Shown piece by piece: positions 56,637 to 64,000 of a stretch of DNA of 64,000 nt (positions are counted from its first letter, which is position 1; the number at the start of each line of letters is the position of its first letter). The notes beneath the pieces were generated by a model, which did no database searches, had not been told where the DNA came from, and saw nothing but the letters and a program-made list of their open reading frames with translations. Source of the stretch: Eupeodes corollae. Its lineage: Eukaryota; Arthropoda; Insecta; Diptera; Syrphidae. The position numbers were made by a program, and so were the translations under genes. Location of the stretch: positions 14,983,289-15,047,288 of the forward strand of contig NC_079147.1 in NCBI RefSeq assembly GCF_945859685.1. The letters run 5' to 3'.

Positions 56637-57058
56637 CGCCCGATTTTTAGGACTCATTTGAGTTCTACGTCATTTCTTCACCAAGTTCTAACGCGTTAGA
56701 ACTTCGATTTAGAACTTTGTTATAGTTAGAACTTCGATAAAATTAGACCCTAAAATTCGGGGGTCTAGTGCCTTAAAACTCGGTTTATTTATAATTTCGT
56801 TTTTTCAACGAGCCAAATGAAAATGAATAGAATTTCTAATCATTTTCGGAAAATATATTAAAAGACAATAAATAACAAAAATCAATTAACACATAGGACG
56901 ACACCGATTTTTTTAGGCGCTTCCGTTTAACAAAACAAACGTTTTTAGCAGTCCTGCACCTAGTGGCAGAAGACCATAAACATCCGCAACCACTGTAAAA
57001 TTTTTAATAAATTTATTATGCATATGTAAACTTCATAGTATATTATGTACATACTTGA

Positions 57059-57930
57059 TTGGCTATAGGACTCGTTATAAATATATTGGAAGAACAACAA
57101 TTGCTGATTTTTCTGGGTTTTTTGGCTTGTGGAAATATGCAACTAAATGTTGCCGATGTCGTGCATGTGTCTCCTACGAGCGATTGTCGTATACTCCCAA
57201 AAGTTTGTAACTCATTGTTACGTCACCTACACTCTTTCGTCAAAATGCCGGCAAATGCAAACGAAATAAGGGCAGCTGATGTAGCTTTTTATGATATGGC
57301 GCGATTTCCACGAACAATTGGAGCAATTGATTGTACTCACGTGAAAATACAATCGCCGGGTGGAGAATTGGTGAGTTTTTAAAGTCTATGTGCTAATGTG
57401 CATTCTTTTAATCAATATTTGAGGATTTTCGAAATCAGAAAGGTTGGTTCTCGCTTAATGTGCAAACCATTTCATCTGCCAATTTAAAGGTTTTGAATGT
57501 AGTCGCACGTTGGGCAGGTTCAGTTCGCGATCAAACGATTTTTCAAAATTCATCTGTGCGACAAGAATTTGAACAGGGGCGGTATGGACAATATATATTG
57601 TTGGTGATTCTGGGTATGCTAATACCAGCTATTTAGCAACCCCTTACACGGCAAACAACCCGGATATTACCAATCCCGTATCATCCGAACACGTAATGTA
57701 GTTGAACGTCAATACGGAGTACTAAAAATTCGTTTGCTGTTCAGAAAATTATTACATCGTGTTGCATTCTACATAACATTTGTATCGAGAGGGGCGAAAT
57801 GATTCCACCGGAAAATCCTGACGATGAGGAGCGTTTGAGAACGCCAGGAACTACTTGTTCGAATTGTAAAATTCTTTTTGTGTTGGATAGTCCATTAATT
57901 GTGAAAGGCTTTAAGCTACTTTACAATAGG
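57059..57930 (+). pseudogene. HARBI1-like (DDE_Tnp_4) transposase pseudogene
   Basis: The protein is the catalytic DDE nuclease of PIF/Harbinger elements. Exon 1 (to 57370) has LLIFLGFLACGNMQL, RFPRTIGAIDCTHVKIQSPG with the first catalytic Asp (GAT at 57330-57332). A probable 50-60-base intron starts GTGAGTTTTT at 57371 and ends before GATTTTCGAAATCAG near 57427. Exon 2 has GWFSLNVQTISSANLKVLNV-like sequence and VVARWAGSVRDQTIFQNSS, then in a shifted frame IVGDSGYANTSYLATPY with the second Asp (57606-57608). NVVERQYGVLKIR carries the catalytic Glu (57704-57706). The end reads CILHNICIERGEMIPPENPD. At least two frameshifts inactivate it, but all three catalytic codons survive. Confidence 0.88.
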
Positions 57931-58160
57931 CTGTGACAAATAGGACCGAAGAATATATGGAAAGTGTTTAAAAAACGGCAACAGTATTAACCATGAAAAT
58001 TTCACAAATATCAGTATGGCTATTTTGGAATCTTAAAGAGACATACAAACAAACACAAGTCCATTTTTATACATTATAGATAGATAATTATTTCATGAAT
58101 GATAAATACATATATGTATGTAGGTATACAGTGAGAAAAAAAATAAACAAAACGTAGAAG

Positions 58161-59082
58161 TCACTTCTTTTGCAGGCGGTTTCCTTCACCTCCAATCTCG
58201 CCGTTATGATACACGTTCCTCAATGCTTCGCTGACGACTGAGTCACTTTGAGGTGATAAGTCGGGCAGCACTGAAAGCTCATCACCGCAGTTCCTTGTAT
58301 CATCACTTCTATTGGTGGTTGCCTTACAAAATGTTATGATGTCACCAACTCCCAATACGTTGGAATTTTTTCGATCGCAACTCCATCTGCAAAATTGCGA
58401 GAGTTTTTTAATTCCTGCATTGCATCAGTTGCAGATTGCCAGAATTCCATTTGTTTTACTGCTAAGGCTTCTTGCAGTTTTTTTCGTTGCTGAATTTCTG
58501 AACTTCGCTCAGCATGCTCCAAGCGAAATGAATTCATCCTCAATTCATTGAATTCTGCAAGGCGACTTTCTTCCTTTGTAATCATTTGCTAACGCATTTC
58601 CGCCACAGTAACTGAATGTAAGCTCCTTTTTTGATTGCGAATCGGACAACGACGTTGATCTTGGTAGTGTCACTACCTTTTCCTGCTTGCGGAAGTAAAA
58701 TTTTACTGCTGTCAGCAACAATTGGAGGCATTTGGCCGAAATCTGTTCTAACCCTGTGAGCAAATGACCGTAATAATTTTTCAATTTAAGTACTTCGCCG
58801 GTCATTTCAATTTTCAGCACGGGTGCTGTATTGGCCGGTCCCCCACCAGTTTGCAGCGCACAATTTTCTTATGCCTTCCAATTAGTGCAGGAACTTCTCT
58901 TTGGGTTTTTATTTGAAAAGCTACATACATACGTTAAAACTGATCAGTATTGAAATGTGAGCGAATTATGATCCAATCTCTTTTTTTGATGTCGTTAGTT
59001 GCGCCATTAGTCTCTTAGTTCAGAATTACTTCATAACCGCTTTCTCGTTTTCTTCCTTTCGTATTGTCCTTGTTCATATTAT
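58161..59082 (-). pseudogene. PIF/Harbinger Myb/SANT-like DNA-binding protein pseudogene
   Basis: The second protein of PIF/Harbinger elements binds the subterminal DNA and helps the transposase into the nucleus. From about 59082 the minus strand reads MNKDNTKGRKRES, then KTNGATNDIKKRDWII-like sequence, the Myb/SANT region with frameshifts. Next are TGGGPANTAPVLKIEMTGEV across a frame change near 58840, and a linker. EESRLAEFNELRMNSFRLEH and KKLQEALAVKQMEFWQSATD (58585-58334) form a charged, probably coiled-coil C-terminal region. The last piece (58355-58161) is acidic and ends in GNRLQKK. It converges with the transposase gene. Confidence 0.75.
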
Positions 59083-59394
59083 CTAAGAATATTATTGATT
59101 ATTGAAAATAGGCGCAACAAAAAATATATATTTTGTATTTTGAATTGAAGGATATAAAAACGAAAACATCTGTCAAAATATATATATAAAACTAGGTTCT
59201 AAAAATAACAAGTTCTAAGTGCTTAGAACTCGATGATGATTTTAGATCGAATTTTGGAGAAGTGAAGAAATGCCCGAGTTCCAAATATTTTAAAAACTAA
59301 GTTCTATCGTTACACTGAGATTCACTAGATCGAGTTCTAAAGGGAATTTAGAACTTTGTGAAGAAATTGGGCGTAAGATACACACTACACACAC

Positions 59395-59540
59395 CTTGAT
59401 CTGATAGCTGTTTGGCCCTTCTTGATGGAAGTAACATCATTTAGGATAAAGTAGCATTGGACGTGAGTAATACGTACGCTTTAGCAACAGAAGATACATT
59501 GGAGTTATCGAAGCATCAAATTCTACACGGTTTGTGTTTC
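59395..59540 (-). pseudogene. CR1-like LINE fragment
   Basis: On the minus strand NRVEFDASITPMYLLLLKRT corresponds to VEFNASKTQCCLLSLKRT of the CR1-like LINE at 10928-10870. At the DNA level TCGAAGCATCAAATTCTACA matches 10894-10913 with one change. Only this short piece is left, directly right of the PIF/Harbinger element. Confidence 0.65.
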
Positions 59541-59804
59541 TCCATTTAACAATGCATTTTTTTCTATTGATTATTCAAAATTCAGCAATACCAAAAATAC
59601 ATATTTTGATTAAGAGATTAGAAAGTATTATGCCAATTTCTAGCCAATCTCTTTGGAGTGTAAAGTGCAATAATCTCGAAACCTATGTAAGGATTTGTTA
59701 CACTATTTGGTTAATTATATCATTACCACTAGAACTATTTCTTAAGAAGTCTATACTGGCGGTTGATAAAAAGCCTTAGTTCTTCAACATATTTCTTAAG
59801 AAAA

Positions 59805-60125
59805 AATTTAACCATCATTCTTTCTGCTTCCCAACTATTTGGAACTTTTGTAAATGAAAGGTGGACTTTCAACGAGGAGAATATAGAAGTGGTACGGGAA
59901 TTAAGATATCTTGGGGTTTGTTTTACGAGGAATTTTAGTATGGAAAATCACTTAAAGCAGGAAAATGTGAAGGTTAAAAATGCCTGCGCATAGCGCATTA
60001 AATTACGAATTTGAAGCAGTTTTGCAGTCTATCATGGTTTATGCTTCCCATGTACCTATCTGCATTCAAGTATTTTGAAAATGTGAAAAACTCTTGCGGT
60101 TCTATATTAAAAGAACTGTTCGTCT
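59805..60125 (+). pseudogene. LINE reverse-transcriptase C-terminal fragment
   Basis: NERWTFNEENIEVVRELRYL and GVCFTRNFSMENHL (59857-59955) match the F-K-Y-L-G-V block that follows the catalytic core of many LINEs, with the usual W-T-F-N-G-E-E-I-E-V-V lead-in. Stops break the frame after KNACA. The clade is not resolved. Confidence 0.65.
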
Positions 60126-60197
60126 TTCTTTTACACAGAAAAAAAAATTGTCACATTAATGATCGTCGATAGTCAACTTGAAATTTGACCAAATTGA

Positions 60198-60336
60198 CGT
60201 ATTGACTACCAAAATAGCCAATATGACAATCTTATTTTAATAAATCGACTACTGGATAGTCAATAGAACAATTTTTGATAGTTAATTTTGTCTAGTTGTC
60301 GTATTGACTACCACATTTGTCAATATGACATCCTTA
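60198..60336. repeat. Paired direct repeat CGTATTGACTACC...CAATATGACA
   Basis: CGTATTGACTACCAAAATAG with CCAATATGACAATCTTA (60198-60234) is repeated as CGTATTGACTACCACATTTG with TCAATATGACATCCTTA (60300-60336), 102 bases apart. Each unit is itself weakly palindromic (TATTGACTA / TCAATA), and further TAGTCAA / TTGACTA words lie around. No coding sequence is present. It may be a MITE relic. Confidence 0.6.
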
Positions 60337-60339
60337 GTT

Positions 60340-61630
60340 TCAATTTCCTTCAACCATAGTTGCCATATAACTACCAAATTTTAAACAAAATTCAGATCCC
60401 ACAATTGGCAACCGAAAATTTGTCTGCCCCCATTTCTTGAACATATGCATTTAAGCTAAACGTTAACAACGTAATTAAGGTCTAGAACATGTCCAATGAA
60501 AGATATTTAAGGAATTTTTTTAAAGTTCTTAATTAGAAAAGCGGTTGGTATGGGGTGTGCTTGGGGGTGGCTATTCGGTGTGGGATTCAGCTGAATCTGG
60601 AATTGGCGAATCTCATTTAACAAAATTATTGAGGCTATAGACATAAAATATCGGAAGTGGTGTCTAAAAAAAGCTTCTAGTGAGTGCTGTACAGTAGATC
60701 ATGCCACAATTTGAAACTTCGAAATTATGTTGGAGATGAAAATAGCATGGAGCAAATATTTATGTTGGTAAGACTGCGTGCCACATAGAGAAGACCTTAC
60801 AATATTTTGCAGTCTATGTAACAAGGGAGAAAGGAAAGATGAGCTGCATTACGTGGGAAGCTATCCGGTGTTGATAGAAACAAGAAGATTCTGTCTTGGC
60901 TGCAATGTTCTAACCGATGATAAGATGCTATAGCATTTAAATAATATGGAAGTACCAATGCTATAAGAATTATTTCAATTACATATTTACGAGTACGATG
61001 GCTTGTTGTAAAAATATTATTAATGTATTGAAATGTTTTATAAAAATCACTTTATCTTAACTAACTAACTTTAACGAATGCCTTTTTAATAAAAACAACT
61101 TTAGATTTCTAAAATTTCTGACATCAGTCAAATTGACAAAATATATTATATAGATCAAAGCAGGTCCCTATTTTTCGCTAAACTGCTCATTTAGGAGTCA
61201 ATTCAATGTATTTTAGAGTGTGAGTGAAAAACTCAATATTCCGAACATAAATTAATCAACATAATGGAAAAGATATTAGTAATACATTAGGAATTTATAT
61301 GTCCAACACATAAGACATCGACAGGAGAATCCTTGCACATTAATGATAAAGTAAAATCCTGCTGCGGATAGATATTAGACTTTTATTCGATTATTGGAAG
61401 CAATTTTCGAGGTTTTCATTTTAGCCGCTTGTACCTTCGATACTTGATGGTTGTGATGGTCCAATATTCTATGACCTCACTTAAGATAAAGTTTTTATAA
61501 GTAGACATAACTCATTTTCAATTTATTTTAACTAATTTTTGCTAACGTTTTCGATTTCATATTAGTCGTAAGAAAATCTGTAATGACAACTGTTTTTCAA
61601 AGATAGCGCCATCTTTTGCACCTGAAAAAT
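60340..61630. other. Gene-free stretch
   Basis: No recognisable gene or transposon. Confidence 0.45.
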
Positions 61631-61634
61631 CATT

Positions 61635-61925
61635 TTACTTAGATCATAATCTCCAAACGACCTGTGCCTCGACCAACATGCCTCTCCATCCAGCTCGATC
61701 TTAGTGTACTAAGCCGTCCCTCGGAATTAGATTTAAAGACTTTCCGGGCTGTTTTGATGTACATGTCTGTACACTTCGTTATTGTAACTTCTCCTCCACT
61801 CTCCATCTTTGCAGACGGGACCAAAACTCAGCCAAGAACTTTTTCTCTCGTAGCCTCCCAAAAAGTTCTCATCTTTCTTTGACAAATTCCAAGCCTTATT
61901 GCAATAAATGAGAACCGTGATGATG
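61635..61925 (-). pseudogene. RTE/CFDP2-like LINE C-terminal fragment
   Basis: Down the minus strand: VLIYCNKAWNLSKKDENFL near 61910 (consensus L-x-Y-G-S-E-x-W-x-L), then FGPVCKDGEWRRSYNNEVY near 61820, and HVHQNSPESLKSN. These are the blocks after the RT core in this LINE type. Several frames are mixed and the end is lost. It lies directly left of the segment that may be LTR sequence. Confidence 0.7.
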
Positions 61926-62148
61926 TGGTTGACAGTTGTATACAGACTCGTTGGTCTGAAGATAATAATAAGATAATTTTAAAGTTGGAAAAAAGCACGT
62001 GAACCTGTTCAAATGAAGATAATTTAACTGAATCAGAAACAACCAGCATTGAGTTTTGTTACTTAATGATTTTTATTACTCCAATAACGAGTATTTTATA
62101 CCTTAAAGCTACAATTATTACAAACAAAAGTAGGGAACGATATTTTAA

Positions 62149-62225
62149 TATCTAGAACAATATCTATATATACAAAAGAAAGTCGTATATCTAGAACAAT
62201 ATATATATACACAAAAGAAAGTCGT
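62149..62225 (+). repeat. Tandem duplication of the Helitron 2 5' end with flank, 38-bp unit
   Basis: ATATCTAGAACAATATCTAT with ATATACAAAAGAAAGTCGT (62149-62186) is followed at once by ATATCTAGAACAATATATAT with ATACACAAAAGAAAGTCGT (62187-62225). The unit joins 13 bases of flanking DNA to the first 24 or so bases of the Helitron. Confidence 0.85.
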
Positions 62226-63638
62226 GTTAGTTATACCACTTATAACTCAAGAACGGCAAAACAGATTTGGCTGAAAATTGGTAGGGAGGTAGCTTAGAGC
62301 CAGGAGACGGACATAGGATACTTTTTATCCCGTTCGACAGCGTTCCCTTGTGACTTGACCTGAAACGTCAGTCACTAAAACGTGGTATAACAAAAAAGAA
62401 TCAGACATGGAATAACAAAACGCAAATGACAGCTATGTAATTGACGTAAAATGACAGCTATGTATGTAATGACGTATGGATGACAATTTGATATTTGTAA
62501 GAAATCAATATTAAAACTATTTCTATTAAAAAAATAATTAAGAAGTGGATTGAAGTGAAGTGAAGTTTAATTAAAAGTGAAGTGAAGTTTAATTAATAAT
62601 GCCGCGACCAGCCTGAAGCTCTGGATCGTACACTTCGGAATTTTAGAACTGAGTAACGTCCGATAAGAGGTGTTCTGATACTGTTTGCAGGTGTGCCAAG
62701 AGGTATAAAATCGTCGTTTCTGTGGACTTCTGTCAAACTTTTAAGATTGACCACAAATATGCGCGTACATTTGGGTGGTGATAATAATGCAGCACAATTT
62801 TCAAGAACTCTTTTGGATATAGGAAATGGAAATATTTTAAATAATGATGGTGAAGTACTAATATAACCAACATTTGCTACTAGCGTAACTAGACAAGATG
62901 AATTAAAAGCTAATGTTTACCCGTCGCCCAAATTTCAGAAAAAACGGATGACTGGTAACGCGAACGAGTGATTTTAGAACCTAAAAACGATTCTGTTCCA
63001 AGCATAAATCATAAAATTCTTTCAATGTTTGAAGCCCATCAACAAACTTATCTTTCTATTGATAATCTGACTGATCAAGATGATGCTATTGATATTCCAA
63101 TCGAATTTTTGAATTCTTTGAATACATTAGAACTTCCTTGGCATAAACTAGACTTGAAAATTGCGGCTCCAATAATACTTATGAGGAATTAAATGCACCG
63201 AAATTATGCAATGGTACTAGATTACGGATAGTAACTATGGCGGGGAAAGCAATTGAAGCTAAAATTCTTTCCGGTTCAGCCCAAGGCCAAAGCGTTTTCA
63301 TTCCCAGGATACTGATGATTACTAACGAATGCCCTATAAGGCTTTGTTTTGCTATGTCTATCAATAAGGCACGGACACTGAGGGTTGCAGGCATTTATAT
63401 CACAAATCCCTGTTTTACCCACGGACAATTTTATGTTGCTTGCTCCCGTGTCAGCTCGGCAAAAAATCTGTATGCTTACAAAAAAGTATTATAACCATAA
63501 TAGAAATATTTATAGAGATACTTTATAAAAATTATTAAATAAAAAAGGTACAATATAAGAAAATAGTAGTTTTTCATCCTAATTTTTTTATATAAAATAG
63601 TTGAATACCTCCCGGTTGAAGTCGGGTAAACCAGCTAG
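62163..63638 (+). mobile_element. Helitron 2 (internally deleted)
   Basis: The 5' end is TCTATATATACAAAAGAAAG, preceded by A. The 3' end is ACCAGCTAG followed by T, with the hairpin CCCG...CGGG (63611-63614 / 63623-63626) eight bases upstream: a canonical Helitron end. The interior begins with TGTTAGTTATACCACTTATA and GGAGACGGACATAGGATACT, as in known insect Helitron 5' regions. A short in-tandem AAGTGAAGTGAAGTTTAATT lies at 62557-62604, before a start MPRPA at 62599. Only C-terminal helicase pieces remain; Rep is absent. At 1.48 kb it is a non-autonomous derivative. Confidence 0.92.
62690..63494 (+). pseudogene. Helitron PIF1-type helicase pseudogene, C-terminal
   Basis: Pieces: GVPRGIKSSFLWTSVKLL then LTTNMRVHLGGDNNAAQFSR (62692-62805) and LLDIGNGN; after a gap HQQTYLSIDNLTDQDDAIDI and IPIEFLNSLNTLELPWHKLD (62968-63192); LNAPKLCNGTRLRIVTMAGK with a one-base frameshift near 63193; AKILSGSAQGQSVFIPRILM; then LCFAMSINKARTLRVAGIYI and QFYVACSRVSSAKNL. 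The conserved NKSQGQT box is broken by a small deletion (NKARTL), as is the block before RLCFAM. Walker A and B are missing. It is a more deleted relative of the helicase at 15585-16738. Confidence 0.9.
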
Positions 63639-63726
63639 TTACAAATAAAATACTTAAATTATAACAAAAAGAAAAGCCAAAACTGAACTAAACATTCTCC
63701 CCCGCGTTGAACGATGGTTCAACTAT
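63639..63726 (-). mobile_element. Putative 3' LTR remnant of an errantivirus-like element
   Basis: Directly after the env stop codon the minus strand has the purine-rich GCGGGGGAGAATG, a candidate polypurine tract (about 63698-63711), then AT-rich sequence interrupted at 63638 by Helitron 2. The left flank of the Helitron (62045-62162) could hold the rest of the LTR: on the minus strand it has GGTATAAAATACTC and GTAATAAAAATC, TATA- and poly-A-signal-like words. That continuation is inference; no target duplication or second LTR is in the window. Confidence 0.4.
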
Positions 63727-64000
63727 TTAGGTTACTGTGACAGAGAAATCTGACTCAGCTTTTGTTTGTCGAGGCTTAGGATTTGGTTTTATTGAGATTC
63801 CGGATGATCTCGATTTTCGTGTCCAGTTTAGATAGCTGATAGGCGTGATTGTTAATAGCAGAGCTACATATCCAATTGTAGCGTTATGGTAAGTGTGAAT
63901 TTGGGGCTTATGGGGTAGTTCGAGAAATCCTTGCTCAGCGATTATGTTGTTTAGGTTAGTGAGGTTTTTGAGTTTTATCTTGTACGGAGTGCTATTAAAA
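63727..64000 (-). pseudogene. Errantivirus/gypsy-type envelope-like protein, C-terminal part
   Basis: A minus-strand frame is open from the window edge to a stop at 63727-63729. It shows a hydrophobic segment of about 20 residues (about 63890-63830) followed by a basic, Pro/Lys/Arg-rich tail of about 35 residues, the arrangement of a transmembrane anchor and cytoplasmic tail in insect gypsy-group envelope proteins. A purine-rich tract and LTR-like sequence follow, as expected at the 3' end of such an element. Only the C-terminus lies in the window, so whether the gene is intact cannot be told. Another membrane protein is possible but less likely. Confidence 0.55.

Larger units (their letters stand above)
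56637..59372. mobile_element. PIF/Harbinger DNA transposon, near complete in structure
   Basis: The left end TTACGCCCGATTT and the right end AAATTGGGCGTAA are inverted copies, about 2.74 kb apart. Inward of each end lie many copies of GTTCTAA or TTAGAAC, including a perfect 22-bp palindrome at 56683-56704 and GTTCTAAGTGCTTAGAAC at 59210. Two genes lie inside on opposite strands and converge: the HARBI1-type transposase (57059-57930, plus) and a Myb/SANT-like protein (58161-59082, minus), the classic pair of this superfamily. The exact three-base target duplication could not be fixed; TTA and TAA flank the CGCCC ends. Confidence 0.88.

Overview
The window is eukaryotic, AT-rich, non-coding DNA from an insect, most likely a fly (Diptera). 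This rests on the transposon types (mariner-like elements of the DUF4817 type, CR1/Jockey/I-like LINEs, insect-type Helitrons, a gypsy/errantivirus-like tail) and on the Drosophila-like texture of the unique stretches. I found no convincing host protein-coding exon, no rRNA, no functional tRNA and no CRISPR array. It reads as intergenic or long-intron DNA filled with old, broken and repeatedly nested mobile elements.

Layout. 1-3.1 kb: unique AT-rich DNA with a degenerate minisatellite and a perfect hairpin. 3.1-6.8 kb: a decayed mariner followed by two copies of an unnamed repeat (called RepA here) with internal monomers of about 150-180 bp. 7.4-8.3 kb: a LINE tail split by a tRNA-derived SINE. 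9.9-11.9 kb: a CR1-like LINE split by another SINE. 15.1-20.4 kb: one RepA copy that received first or second a Helitron (15466-18082) and a LINE (18351-20070). 21.9-27.7 kb: mariner fragments, a LINE fragment, a SINE fragment and a pogo/Jerky-like transposase remnant. 27.7-32.8 kb: a small TIR element, a direct duplication, a SINE carrying a Jockey LINE (29762-31857) with a 15-bp target-site duplication, and a foldback with a perfect 37-bp inverted repeat. 34.6-37.7 kb: two LINEs of the same broad type placed head to head. 41.2-45.6 kb: degenerate LINE pieces, then a mariner with good TIRs that carries an I-like LINE with a 12-bp target-site duplication. 48.2-53.8 kb: a RepA copy split by a SINE, mariner pieces, Jockey-like and I-like LINEs, and a mariner split by a SINE. 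56.6-59.4 kb: a structurally near-complete PIF/Harbinger element with both genes. 59.4-64 kb: LINE scraps, a second Helitron (62163-63638), and the 3' end of an errantivirus-like element cut by that Helitron.

How the parts relate: nearly every readable coding stretch is transposase, reverse transcriptase or Helitron helicase, and all carry frameshifts, stops or deletions. Non-autonomous families (the SINE, RepA, the foldback) are best understood as parasites of enzymes supplied elsewhere in the genome. The most informative signals are structural: target-site duplications that prove the nesting order, tandem duplication of the 5' end in both Helitrons, the DINE-TR1-like architecture of RepA, and the dense GTTCTAA motifs at both ends of the PIF/Harbinger element. 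All calls come from reading the sequence by eye; no database search was possible.
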